Source: Planctomycetota bacterium (GTDB lineage Bacteria > Planctomycetota > UBA1135 > UBA2386). From it: DNA of 64,000 nucleotides. A program made the translations under genes and the position numbers. Location of the stretch: contig JADJPQ010000009.1 of NCBI GenBank assembly GCA_016713175.1, forward strand, positions 354,628 to 418,627, written 5' to 3'. Shown piece after piece: positions 18,200-26,302 of this stretch (position 1 is the stretch's first letter; each line of letters opens with the position of its first letter). A model generated the notes under the pieces. That model searched no databases, was not told the DNA's origin, and worked only from the letters and a program-made list of their open reading frames with translations.

Positions 18200-18925
18200 A
18201 TGGCGAAGAAGCACAAACACGAAGAGCACGTCAATCACGAACGGTGGCTGGTGTCGTTCGCCGACATGATGACGCTGCTGTTCGCGCTGTTCGTGGTGCT
18301 CTATGCGCTCGGCACGACCGAACTGGAAAAACTGCGCAAGCTGAAGAAGTCAGTGCAGTTCGCGTTCCACATCGCCGGCGATGGCAAGACCAAGGATGTG
18401 GGCATCTTCGACAAGCAGCAGGGCGGCGGCGAGGTGCCGGAATCGGCGCCGCTGATCAATGCGCAGTCGGGCGAGATGAAGGAGTTCCTGCAGGAGATCT
18501 TGCCGGAGTTCCAGGAAGTGACAGGGAAGTCGTTGGAGATCGTGCAGACCGACGATTCGATCTCGTTCGCGGCGCCGCTGAGCAAGTACTTCGATCGCGA
18601 AGCGACGCAACCGGTGAAGCCCGAGGTCTACAACTGGCTCGGACGCGCGATCGAAGGATCGCTGTCGTTCACTTCGGATGTCCGGATCGTGATCGAGTCG
18701 CCGGAACTGTCGATCCGCGAATTGAAGAATGGCCGGCACCTGAAGGCCTCCGACATCAACATCGCGCGCTTGCTGACGATGCGGCGTTCGTTCGTCAGTC
18801 GGCCGGAGATCCGCGCGCACACGGTCGGCATCGAGTATCGCGAGATGAAGGAGCAGGCGAGCGCCAAGAACTGGGAAGACCAGGCGACGCTCAAGATCGT
18901 GCTGTCGAACAAGACGGGGCGGTAG
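18200..18925 (+). CDS. motB: MotB-type stator subunit with divergent C-terminal domain
   Basis: 241 residues, preceded by GGGGAGG about 7 nt before the ATG and 32 bp after motA. The N-terminus (ERWLVSFADMMTLLFALFV) holds the conserved ion-carrying Asp at residue 22 in the single membrane helix. The periplasmic part should be an OmpA-like peptidoglycan-binding domain. Its end has the general shape (DVRIVIESPELSIREL, then DINIARLLTMRRSFV), but the usual GHTD and NWxLSxxRA motifs are altered to SPELSI and KASDINIARLLTMR. It may therefore bind the wall differently or not at all. Stator identity is firm from the MotA partner. Confidence 0.85.
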   Translation: MAKKHKHEEHVNHERWLVSFADMMTLLFALFVVLYALGTTELEKLRKLKKSVQFAFHIAGDGKTKDVGIFDKQQGGGEVPESAPLINAQSGEMKEFLQEILPEFQEVTGKSLEIVQTDDSISFAAPLSKYFDREATQPVKPEVYNWLGRAIEGSLSFTSDVRIVIESPELSIRELKNGRHLKASDINIARLLTMRRSFVSRPEIRAHTVGIEYREMKEQASAKNWEDQATLKIVLSNKTGR

Positions 18926-19018
18926 TCACCAGTTCTTCCCGATGACGTTGTCTTCGGTGGCAACGCGGTTATTCTGCGCACCTGCATGAGGGCAGGTTCT
19001 TGTCTCGAGAACACGATC

Positions 19019-19023
19019 AGAGG
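19019..19023 (+). promoter_or_regulatory. Shine-Dalgarno for the ATG at 19030
   Basis: AGAGG, 6 nt before an ATG at 19030-19032. It is the best ribosome site near the 5' end of the metallopeptidase-like gene. It argues that translation begins at this ATG, directly before the 7-bp repeats, although the frame reached there ends at a TAG (19087-19089) in the present repeat state. Confidence 0.5.
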
Positions 19024-19032
19024 TGTGGCATG

Positions 19033-19067
19033 AGCAAGCAGCAAGCAGCAAGCAGCAAGCAGCAAGC
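19033..19067 (+). repeat. Heptanucleotide tandem repeat (AGCAAGC x5)
   Basis: Five perfect head-to-tail copies of AGCAAGC followed by a partial AAG, starting immediately after an ATG with a good ribosome site. A 7-bp unit changes reading frame with each copy gained or lost. With five copies the ATG opens 19 codons and stops. With four or seven copies it reads into the downstream metallopeptidase-like frame through a basic-hydrophobic signal-like segment (FFRRFRVAVLAMLAATAL). Such tracts mutate by slipped-strand mispairing in known phase-variable genes. Confidence 0.85.
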
Positions 19068-19102
19068 AAGTAGCCGAGTTCTTCCGTAGGTTCCGAGTCG
19101 CG

Positions 19103-19894
19103 GTGTTGGCGATGCTGGCTGCCACCGCCCTGAATGGGCAAGTCCGATCGCAGTTGCCTTTGCAAGAGGGGGACTTGACGGATCCCACAAAGTTCAGCGA
19201 TCACACCAGTCCTGCGGTCAAGAACGCGGATGGACTGGAGCCCGGTCAGGTGACAACCGTCAAGGGCGCGATCGACAAGATCTGTGCCGCCAAGGACGCT
19301 GTCCAACCGTTCGCAGTGCCGCCAACGCCGTCGGGGCTGTTTAGTGTGCCCCCGACACAGGAACAGTTGCGCTGTGCGATCATCTTGAAGGGACTGATCG
19401 CGCGAGCGTGGAGCAACCTGGATGACAAGGAGAAGGAAGGAGAGATCAAAGAGGGCGATCTGAAGGACCCCTTGGATGGACGGCCTCGCAAAGGTGAGGC
19501 GCATACGCCTCCGGATCGGCGAGATGGAGGGCGCGGGAAATACACGCCGGGAGACGATAACATCATCGTTCTGAATCGCGGTCGTCTCAATGGCGCAGGT
19601 TCATTTGATGGCGCGGGTGCCGATATCTCCAGATTCGCTATCGCTAGCGTACTCTTCCATGAGTACCTTCACTGCATCGATAATGACTTTGGCGACGCCT
19701 GCCTCAATGCCAGAAACCACATCCACATCTACCAGATGCAAGACAAGTTCGTGACTGTGCTGGCCGCGGGGTGCCCTCCGCCACAGATTGGCACAGTGGA
19801 CTTCAGAGTGTATAGAGCGCAGCTCACTGGCGGAGCTGCGAGACTGATCGGACTCATACAAGAAGCCGACAAATCCGATTGGCCCATCAACTGA
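19103..19894 (+). CDS. Putative exported zinc metallopeptidase, possibly phase-variable
   Basis: The open frame runs from 19034 to 19894. 19103 (GTG) is the first internal start; the likely natural start is the ATG at 19030, currently out of frame. The upstream codons of this frame give FFRRFRVAVLAMLAATALNG, a signal peptide that the GTG start would cut in half. The mature protein carries SVLFHEYLHCIDNDFGDAC, an HExxH zinc site with a following Asp; four cysteines lie nearby (LHCID, DACLN, AGCPP and KICAA). Outside this motif I recognise no family. The first 120 residues are Asp/Lys-rich (DDKEKEGEIKEGDLKDPLDG). Base composition is far lower in GC than in neighbouring genes. The next gene starts 22 bp downstream, suggesting co-expression. 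Confidence 0.65.
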   Translation: MLAMLAATALNGQVRSQLPLQEGDLTDPTKFSDHTSPAVKNADGLEPGQVTTVKGAIDKICAAKDAVQPFAVPPTPSGLFSVPPTQEQLRCAIILKGLIARAWSNLDDKEKEGEIKEGDLKDPLDGRPRKGEAHTPPDRRDGGRGKYTPGDDNIIVLNRGRLNGAGSFDGAGADISRFAIASVLFHEYLHCIDNDFGDACLNARNHIHIYQMQDKFVTVLAAGCPPPQIGTVDFRVYRAQLTGGAARLIGLIQEADKSDWPIN

Positions 19895-19916
19895 CATGGT
19901 TTCAAGGAGACCCAGC

Positions 19917-21503
19917 ATGATTACCAAGACAGTAGCGCACATCGACTTGGCAGTCCGGTTGATCGCTGGCTCGGCGGCCCTGCTGACGCTTGCCACGGCT
20001 GCGGCAGCCCAGCGACCACGTTCCAGTGGCGCATTCGCAGTTCAGTACTCCCTTGGCGCGACATGGGGTGAAGTGACCCACTTTGCGAAGACGCCAGACT
20101 CCGTGCGTCAGATGACATGGTTTCCCTATGTGACTGCGGTGCCATCAGCGCAGTTCGCGATGCCATTCGACTTGCCGGGGAGTTGCGAGTACCTGGGAAA
20201 CGGCCAATTTCTTGCGTCCGGCAAAGAAACGACCAACGGAAACGGTTACCTGGTGCGATTCTCGATCGCTTCAACGCCCACACTGCAACTGACCATCGAA
20301 GAGTCCGTGGCAATACCCGGATATGATCCGCTCGACATCCACTACGATGTCTCCGGTCGGATCTTCCTTTATGACGTGTGGGCTAGGAGCGTGCGCATGG
20401 CCCCTTGGCTGGTTGGTGCGGCATTGCCCACACAGTTTGGCGTCATTGCCGACCTGTCCGGTGTAGGTTGGACGCCGTGGACTATTGGGAGCCATTTCCC
20501 GGACGAGACACCAGGAATCTACCTGCGTGCGGTCGAAGGCGCGGCGTTGGACCCCGACCACAGAGTGCGGTTGTTCCAGGATGGTTCTGGCAACTGGCAA
20601 GTAGAGAACCTGGTAGTAGTACGTCAGCCAATCAGTACCGGATGGTCAGTCCGCGAGCCAATCCGGGTGCCTCATGAGGGCACGATCGAACTTGCGAACG
20701 GCGGCGGTGGTGCGTTCTCGATCAAGAACCTGGAGACGCTGGCTATCGTACTGCAGGGCTCCATCCCCCCAGCAACCGGCTGGCATCCAGTGTCGGTGCC
20801 CCCGGGTGCATTCCAGGTCGGGGCCTCGTACTTCGTGGAGGCTGTCGGAGCCAGCGCACCATCGAGCAAGCCGTTCGAGCCGACGTTCCGATTCGGTTCG
20901 CCAACCATGCAAGACTCGTATCAAATGAAAGAGGGCTGGTATCGCCCTGCAACAATGACAGTTGGCAACTCTGGGTTCACCGTGTTCACGGACTTGATTT
21001 GGGCCAGCGGTGGTGCCGCCCCAGCGGGCGACGTCTACGGCTACCTTTGGGCGGCCGCAGAAGAGCCCTCATCGACATCTGTGACCACGCTGCCGACCGG
21101 AGAAACCGTTCTTGCACACCCGCAGGCGATGTTCACGTCTGAATTGCACGCAGCACCCGACGAGACTTTTGGTCTCCCGCTCTACATGCAGGTACCGGTT
21201 CCGAACCATGAGAACCTGGTGGGGCAAGCCATCCTCTGGCAGTGGTTCGGCGTCACGCCAACCAACAAGATTGTCGTCTCCGACGTGTTTGGCTCACGCA
21301 TCAAGGGCACAGCGTCCGCGGCGCGCTCGTCCAACGGTGGCGGATCACAGCCACAGAGCGGCGGAACGGGCCCGCAGACGCCAGAACAGCGGGCAGCCAG
21401 GGAGGAGGCGGCGCGACGCTGGCTCGAAAGGGCCAGCGGTGGGCGTGGGGCAAACGGCGGCTACCAGGAGTGGCTGCGGCAACTCGCCGGCGGGCGTCGG
21501 TAG
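19917..21503 (+). CDS. Exported protein of unknown function, low-GC island
   Basis: 528 residues. The start at 19917 is chosen because AAGGAG stands 8 nt before it and it opens a signal peptide (LIAGSAALLTLATAAAAQ). A second in-frame ATG at 19896 lacks a ribosome site. The mature part is rich in Trp, Gly and aromatic residues and looks like beta-structure (NGNGYLVRFSIASTPTLQL, YDPLDIHYDVSGRIFLYDVW), possibly a propeller, with no motif that I can name. The C-terminal 60 residues are low-complexity (GGGSQPQSGGTGPQTPEQ) ending in a charged helix (AAREEAARRWLER). It shares the low-GC composition of the preceding gene, 22 bp away. Confidence 0.7.
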   Translation: MITKTVAHIDLAVRLIAGSAALLTLATAAAAQRPRSSGAFAVQYSLGATWGEVTHFAKTPDSVRQMTWFPYVTAVPSAQFAMPFDLPGSCEYLGNGQFLASGKETTNGNGYLVRFSIASTPTLQLTIEESVAIPGYDPLDIHYDVSGRIFLYDVWARSVRMAPWLVGAALPTQFGVIADLSGVGWTPWTIGSHFPDETPGIYLRAVEGAALDPDHRVRLFQDGSGNWQVENLVVVRQPISTGWSVREPIRVPHEGTIELANGGGGAFSIKNLETLAIVLQGSIPPATGWHPVSVPPGAFQVGASYFVEAVGASAPSSKPFEPTFRFGSPTMQDSYQMKEGWYRPATMTVGNSGFTVFTDLIWASGGAAPAGDVYGYLWAAAEEPSSTSVTTLPTGETVLAHPQAMFTSELHAAPDETFGLPLYMQVPVPNHENLVGQAILWQWFGVTPTNKIVVSDVFGSRIKGTASAARSSNGGGSQPQSGGTGPQTPEQRAAREEAARRWLERASGGRGANGGYQEWLRQLAGGRR

Positions 21504-21555
21504 CGGTCCAGCGCGGCCGGATGACCAAAGCAGGCTGACGCATGCTCGCGCCCGT

Positions 21556-22827
21556 TCAGCGGGCGCCGCCCGGACCCGCCGGCACGCGCACATGTTTGAT
21601 CGTCTCGAACGTCTGGCTCTTGCCGTTCTGATACCACTTCCACGTCGTTGCGAAGCGATCCGTCCCCTGCAGGGTGAACGTCACTTCATCCATGTGACCG
21701 ACGTCGCGTGACGCCAGGTTGCCACCGTCGAGGAACACGAACGTGATGCTGTCGGCGGTCGCATTGGCGACATCGGCGCACAGCCGCGGCGCATTGCCGG
21801 CATGGCACCAGTGGGTCAGCAGCAGCCGGTTGCCGTCCATCGCGATGCACGACATCATCGAGTTGGCCCGGTCGCCCTGCGGATCGTCTTCGACCAGCAC
21901 CGAGCCCTGCGCCATCGGGTAATAGCGGATCTGATTGCCCCAGCCCTTGGTGGATTCGGCTTGCCAGGTACCGGTCAGGTGCCACAGTCGTTCGTACCAC
22001 AGCCGCGCCGGCCCGCGTTCGACGATGCCGACCGTCAGGCCATCGGGGTCGCGCAGCCGCACGTGCCGACCGAGCGGGCCGGCGATCGGATGCGCATCGA
22101 GCACCTTGCCCGAACGCGAACGCAATGCGGCGGCCGCCGGTTCGAGTTCTTGCACCTGCAGCCACACGGTCGGCCGGCGCGCCTTGCTGTCCACCGCGGC
22201 CAGCCCATCGCCATGGTGGAACACCAAGGCGGCGGCGCCGTGGCGTTGCATCGGCAGTGTTCCTGGCAGGAACTCGCGCGCGAAGACCTGCAGGCCAAGA
22301 CCCGTCCAGAACGTCTCGGTGGCGGCGAGATCGCGCGTGTGCCAGCCGATGTTGAACACCTGCGGCGGCGCATCGGCCGCCAGCGGGCGCGTCTCGACCT
22401 GCAGCAGATGCACGGCATTTCCTGCCGGATCGCTCACCGCCACTGCCTGACCGAGCGCGAACGGCTTCGGCATCGGGTCGTCGACGGTGCCGCCGGTCTT
22501 CTCGACGGCTGCGATCGTGGCGGCGAAGTCACCGACGCGCATGTTGATCGACAACCACGGCGAGTTGCCGGTTGCCCTGGGCTGGCGAGTGTGGTGCAGC
22601 AGCAACCGCAGCTCGCCGTGACGCAACACCGCGAACGCCGGCAGCAGTTCGCGTTCGAGTTGCCAGTGCAGCGCATCGCGCCAGAACGGCAGCGACGCGG
22701 CGACGTCGTCGCAGGGCAGTTCGATTGCGTACAGGTCCGGGGTGAAGGTGGCCGGAGTCGCGATGGTTGCGCTCTGCGCAGGCAGCGCCGTGGCGCAAAG
22801 CAGCATGGCAGTGGCAGGTCGGTTCAT
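21556..22827 (-). CDS. Exported VOC-family (glyoxalase/dioxygenase fold) protein
   Basis: 423 residues from the ATG at 22825-22827, which opens a short signal peptide (ATAMLLCATALPAQS). Two VOC modules follow: FTPDLYAIELPCDDVAASLP with AVAVSDPAGNAVHLLQV, and PQVFNIGWHTRDLAATETFW with VRLRDPDGLTVGIVERG. A C-terminal domain (about 290-423) has the look of a lipocalin-like DUF1579 fold (LTGTWQAESTKGWG, MAQGSVLVEDDPQG, TDRFATTWKWYQNGKSQ). VOC proteins bind metals or small ligands; catalysis is not established. It follows the anti-sigma/YCII gene by 37 bp and so belongs to that sigma-factor operon. Confidence 0.8.
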   Translation of the reverse strand: MNRPATAMLLCATALPAQSATIATPATFTPDLYAIELPCDDVAASLPFWRDALHWQLERELLPAFAVLRHGELRLLLHHTRQPRATGNSPWLSINMRVGDFAATIAAVEKTGGTVDDPMPKPFALGQAVAVSDPAGNAVHLLQVETRPLAADAPPQVFNIGWHTRDLAATETFWTGLGLQVFAREFLPGTLPMQRHGAAALVFHHGDGLAAVDSKARRPTVWLQVQELEPAAAALRSRSGKVLDAHPIAGPLGRHVRLRDPDGLTVGIVERGPARLWYERLWHLTGTWQAESTKGWGNQIRYYPMAQGSVLVEDDPQGDRANSMMSCIAMDGNRLLLTHWCHAGNAPRLCADVANATADSITFVFLDGGNLASRDVGHMDEVTFTLQGTDRFATTWKWYQNGKSQTFETIKHVRVPAGPGGAR

Positions 22828-22864
22828 GCCCGCATCGACACCCGCCCGGCGCGGACGGTTGGAA

Positions 22865-23518
22865 TCAGGTGTCGTGGATCCGACGCAGTTCGATGGTGCC
22901 GCCGTAACCCAGGTGCGGACAGGTCCGCGCCAGTTCGCGGGCGGCGGCGTAGTCGGCGGCGCGCAAGATGAACAGGCCGCCGATGCCGTCGCGACGCGTG
23001 CGCGGTACATCGTCCCGCGCTTCGAGCACGAAGCCCTCGCCGTCGCGCAGCTTCTCGCCGAGCTCGAGGGCCTGTTTGCCGGCCATTGTGGCGGCCCAAT
23101 CGCGGTAGCGCGCGACCATCGTCCGGGCTTCGGCTTCGTTGGCCGGAACGGTCATGCCTGCACCTTCGTGCAGCAGCAAGACGAACCGTTCTCCCGTCGC
23201 GATGGGGGAGTCGCCACGGAGCCACCACCATGTCAGCGCGGCGCCGGGCAACATGCCGAACAACGAGGCGGCGAGCAGTGGCAGCCATCGGCGACGGCTG
23301 GTCCGCAGCTGACCGATCCGGCGCGCGATGCCTGGCCACAGATCCTGTTCTGGCGGGGACGCGGGCAACGCACCGGCCGCGGTCCGCAACGCGCGCAATC
23401 GCGCGAGCCGTCGTTGGAGTTCTGGCGACGCGGCGACTGCGTGGGCAATCGCAGATCGGCGATCGGCGGGCAGGTCGTCGTCCAACCAGGCCGACAGGTC
23501 TTCGTCCGTGACGTTCAT
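22865..23518 (-). CDS. Transmembrane anti-sigma factor fused to a YCII domain
   Basis: 217 residues. N-terminal 70 residues are helical (DEDLSAWLDDDLPADRR, ASPELQRRLARLRALRTAAG), resembling anti-sigma domains without the zinc ligands. One membrane helix follows (LLAASLFGMLPGAALTWWWL, about 80-100). The C-terminal 115 residues form a YCII-related domain: ERFVLLLHEGAGM, KQALELGEKLRDGEGFVLEA, GGLFILRAADYAAARELA, YGGTIELRRI. Small YCII/DGPF proteins are known genomic partners of ECF42 sigma factors; here the domain is fused to the membrane partner itself and would face outward. It overlaps the sigma gene by 4 nt (ATGA). Anti-sigma activity is inferred from context. Confidence 0.82.
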   Translation of the reverse strand: MNVTDEDLSAWLDDDLPADRRSAIAHAVAASPELQRRLARLRALRTAAGALPASPPEQDLWPGIARRIGQLRTSRRRWLPLLAASLFGMLPGAALTWWWLRGDSPIATGERFVLLLHEGAGMTVPANEAEARTMVARYRDWAATMAGKQALELGEKLRDGEGFVLEARDDVPRTRRDGIGGLFILRAADYAAARELARTCPHLGYGGTIELRRIHDT

Positions 23519-24027
23519 GATTCGGGGTCTCCGAGGTCCTGGCGCAGCAGCGCGCGGGCCCGATGCAGTTGGGACTTGCTGGTGCCGACGCTGACACCGA
23601 GCAGGGTCGCGACCTCGGCGTGGTCCATGCCCTCGACGTCATGCAGCACGAACACGGCGCGCGCGCCGGCGGGCAGGCGGCCGATCGCGGCCTCGAGGTC
23701 GAGACGGAGGCCTGGTGGGGCGTCGTGGGTGAACGGTTCGGCGGCGGTGGTGGTCGGCAGTTCGGGCAGGCGCCATTGGTTGGCAAACCAGCGGACGGCG
23801 AGTGTGCGCAGCCAGGCGCGGAACGGCGCCTCGCCGCGAAAGGTCGCGAGTTTCTGCCAAGCGCGGACGAAGACGTCCTGGGTGAGGTCGTCGGCGGTGA
23901 CGCTGCCGCAGAGTCGGCGGGCGAGCGCGTGGACCATGGCGCCGTGGCGACGGTAGAGCCGTTCGAACGCGGTCACGTCGCCGTGCAGGGCCATGGTGGC
24001 GAGTTGGAGATCGTCGCGGTCGGTCAC
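23515..24027 (-). CDS. ECF-type RNA polymerase sigma factor
   Basis: 170 residues. Region 2: FERLYRRHGAMVHALARRLC, SVTADDLTQDVFVRAWQKL and APFRAWLRTLAVRWFANQW. Region 4: RLPAGARAVFVLHDVEGMDH and LLGVSVGTSKSQLHRARALL, a canonical helix-turn-helix. It has no C-terminal extension, unlike ECF41 or ECF42. It heads an operon with the membrane anti-sigma/YCII protein (4-nt overlap) and the exported VOC protein. It probably controls its own operon from the 156-bp space upstream. Confidence 0.92.
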   Translation of the reverse strand: MTDRDDLQLATMALHGDVTAFERLYRRHGAMVHALARRLCGSVTADDLTQDVFVRAWQKLATFRGEAPFRAWLRTLAVRWFANQWRLPELPTTTAAEPFTHDAPPGLRLDLEAAIGRLPAGARAVFVLHDVEGMDHAEVATLLGVSVGTSKSQLHRARALLRQDLGDPES

Positions 24028-24183
24028 TGTCGTGTGGACACCAGGGGACGGTGCCCGGTTGGAGCAAACCGTGTTCGGATCGCAGCGGCCATCCGGACGT
24101 CGGCAAGTGCCGGTGCCAACGTTCGACCATTGCTTCGCCAGGGTCGTGGTCTTCGACCCGCCAGTGGCTGCCGCGATTTCCGG

Positions 24184-25392
24184 TCACTGACGCACGTACT
24201 GGATGAGCGGCCAGCTCGGCGGCCCATTCTGCAGCAGGAACGTCGCGAACGGGAACGAGATCGTCGTCGCCGGTACCGAGTTGTTGATCCGGAACGACAC
24301 GGTCGGTGAGCGGGCGGGCCACGACAGCAGCGTCAGCGCACCGGTTCCGGCCGTCGCATTGTCGACGAAGAACGTCCAGCCGCCGGTCGAGGTGATCCGG
24401 AAGCGCGCGCTGTGCGGGATGCCGTTGTTGTCGAAGAACACGCCGGTCCAGTCGCGGGTGGCTGCGCCCATGGTCAACAGCTGGCCGATGGTCAGTGGCG
24501 CGAATGTCTGTGTGGTGATCGCGTTGGCGGCGATCGTCACCGTGCGGGTGAACCTGAACCAGATGTCGCGGGTGCCATTGGCGCTGTAGAAGCCGATGCC
24601 GGCGACCAGCGTGTAGGTGCCGGCGGTGATGCCGGTCAGGTCGACGGTCGAGCCGACGAGCACGCCGGCGCCCTGGGCGAAGCGCTGCGTGCCGTTCAAC
24701 GTCAGGCTGACCATGTCGTACTGGGCGTTGTTGACCAGCCGCAGCGTGGTCGGCGGCGCCACCGTGAACGAGCCCGACGACGTCGACATCACCGTGCCGT
24801 TCTGCACCAGCCGCAGTTGCGCGCTGGTCGTACCTTGCGGCACCACGGCGGTCACCGCGAAGGCGCTGACGAATGTCGGGACGACGTCGAGATTGCCGCC
24901 AAAGCGCACGCGCCAGGGGATCGCGCCGGACCAGACGTTGCCGTTCAGGTCGCGGTTGAAGTTCGAACCGGAGATCGTCACCGTCGTGCCGATCGGGCCG
25001 CTGGTCGGCGAGAACGAGTTGATCCGCGGCCGTTGGATCACCGTGAAGCTGCCGGGGCTGCTGGCGATCAGCGTGAAGCCCTGGCGGATCGAGAACGGGC
25101 CGGTGACGGCGGCGGCGGGCACGGTCGCGCGGATCTGCGTCGCCGAGACGAAGGTCGGCATCGCGTTGGTGAGCCCGCCGCTCATCGGGAAAACGACGCG
25201 GTACGGGATCGTGCCGGTCCAGACGACGCCATTGGCGTCGCGGTCGAAGTTGGTGCCGTTGATCGTGATCAGCGTGCCGGGGATGCCGCTGGTGGGCGTG
25301 AAGCTCGTGATCGTCGGCGCCTGGGCGACCAGCAGGCTGCACAGCAGCGTCAGCAGCATCGGGAACAGGAACGCAGGGCGAATGATGTTCAT
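24184..25392 (-). CDS. Exported protein with two IPT/TIG domains
   Basis: 402 residues. A signal peptide (FLFPMLLTLLCSLLVAQ) precedes two IPT/TIG immunoglobulin-like domains of about 90 residues, each starting with the typical phrase: PTITSFTPTSGIPGTLITIN and PRINSFSPTSGPIGTTVTIS. A third region, about 215-400, is beta-rich (LRLVNNAQYDMVSLTLNGTQ, RFRITSTGGWTFFVDNA) and unclassified. TIG domains act as surface adhesion or carbohydrate-binding scaffolds. It follows the HEAT-repeat gene by 27 bp, so the two probably form an operon. Confidence 0.85.
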   Translation of the reverse strand: MNIIRPAFLFPMLLTLLCSLLVAQAPTITSFTPTSGIPGTLITINGTNFDRDANGVVWTGTIPYRVVFPMSGGLTNAMPTFVSATQIRATVPAAAVTGPFSIRQGFTLIASSPGSFTVIQRPRINSFSPTSGPIGTTVTISGSNFNRDLNGNVWSGAIPWRVRFGGNLDVVPTFVSAFAVTAVVPQGTTSAQLRLVQNGTVMSTSSGSFTVAPPTTLRLVNNAQYDMVSLTLNGTQRFAQGAGVLVGSTVDLTGITAGTYTLVAGIGFYSANGTRDIWFRFTRTVTIAANAITTQTFAPLTIGQLLTMGAATRDWTGVFFDNNGIPHSARFRITSTGGWTFFVDNATAGTGALTLLSWPARSPTVSFRINNSVPATTISFPFATFLLQNGPPSWPLIQYVRQ

Positions 25393-25419
25393 GACTCGGT
25401 CTCGGTTCGGAGAAGTGGA

Positions 25420-26280
25420 TCAGCGGGAAGCCAGCAACTGGCTGGCGACGGCGCGCAGGCCGGTCGCCGGATCGGCGGCGGCATGGCGGCGCAGCAGGGG
25501 CTCGGTGGCGGCGCGATCGGGGTGTTGCGCGAGCACCAGCAGCGCGGCGACGCGAACGTCGGCGTCGGTCTCGTGCGCGAGCACGCGCTCGAGCGCGGCG
25601 CGGCTGTCCTGGTCGTGATGGCTGGCGAGCATGGTGACAGCGCGCGTGCGCACCAAGGGCGACGGATCGCCGAACGAGAAGCGGGTCAGCTCGTCACGGG
25701 CCTCGGCGCCCGCGATCCGCAGCACCGCGGTGATCGCCGCGGCGCGTACCGGTGGCAGTTCGTGCGCGAGGTGGCGGCGCGCGGCGGGCAGAGCCGACGG
25801 CGCGGCGGTGACGGTCAGCGTGTCGAGCCAGATTGGCAGCAGGCTGCGCTCGGCGGCGACGGCTTCGAGCGCGAGCAGGCGATCGGCGACCGCGGTGGCC
25901 TGTTCGGGTGCCTTGGCGGCCAGTGCGCCGAGTTGCCGCAGCGACTCCTCCAGGGCGTCGCCGTCACCATGGGCCTGCGCCGTGATCGCATCGAGCCTGC
26001 GGGTCGTCGGCTCGGCCGCCGGCGCGGTGGTTGGCGTGGCCGGCAGGGCCGTGGCTAGCGCGTGGTTCGGAGCAAGGTTGTCGCGTTCGGGCGTCGGTTC
26101 GAACGCGGTCGGCGCCAGAGCATCGAGGCGCGGGTCGAACACCGGGGCGAGGTCGGGTTCGGCGTCACCAGCCGGCAGACACAGGGTTGCCAGCGTGGCG
26201 CAGGCGATCGTCGACAGCAGACAGCGTTGCAGTTGGCGCGGCACACCGGGCCCATGTCGGCGCCAGGCCGGCAGTGACAC
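25420..26280 (-). CDS. HEAT-repeat protein, probably exported
   Basis: 286 residues with a GTG start at 26278-26280. The N-terminus has a basic segment then LLSTIACATLATLCLPAG, a likely signal or anchor. A proline/alanine-rich linker (about 45-90) leads to helical repeats: VRAAAITAVLRIAGAEARDE, LVRTRAVTMLASHHDQDSR and VRVAALLVLAQHPDRAA. Spacing of about 31 residues is typical of HEAT/PBS-lyase repeats, which mediate protein binding. An AT-rich promoter-like stretch with a palindrome lies just upstream (26303-26340). Confidence 0.75.
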   Translation of the reverse strand: MSLPAWRRHGPGVPRQLQRCLLSTIACATLATLCLPAGDAEPDLAPVFDPRLDALAPTAFEPTPERDNLAPNHALATALPATPTTAPAAEPTTRRLDAITAQAHGDGDALEESLRQLGALAAKAPEQATAVADRLLALEAVAAERSLLPIWLDTLTVTAAPSALPAARRHLAHELPPVRAAAITAVLRIAGAEARDELTRFSFGDPSPLVRTRAVTMLASHHDQDSRAALERVLAHETDADVRVAALLVLAQHPDRAATEPLLRRHAAADPATGLRAVASQLLASR

Positions 26281-26302
26281 GGATCCGTCGAGTTCCTGAT
26301 CT

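Noticed and set aside
17391..18925. ExbB/ExbD or TolQ/TolR pair instead of MotA/MotB
   Set aside because: The first protein has four membrane segments with the MotA prolines and a large loop between segments 2 and 3, and the second has the MotB FADMMTLLFALF helix; ExbD/TolR are shorter.
19896..19916. Earlier ATG for the exported protein at 19917
   Set aside because: No ribosome site before it, whereas AAGGAG precedes the ATG at 19917, which also gives a normal signal peptide.
22865..23010. Longer N-terminus of the VOC protein reaching to 23010
   Set aside because: It would overlap the anti-sigma/YCII gene by 146 bp and bury the clear signal peptide that starts at 22827.
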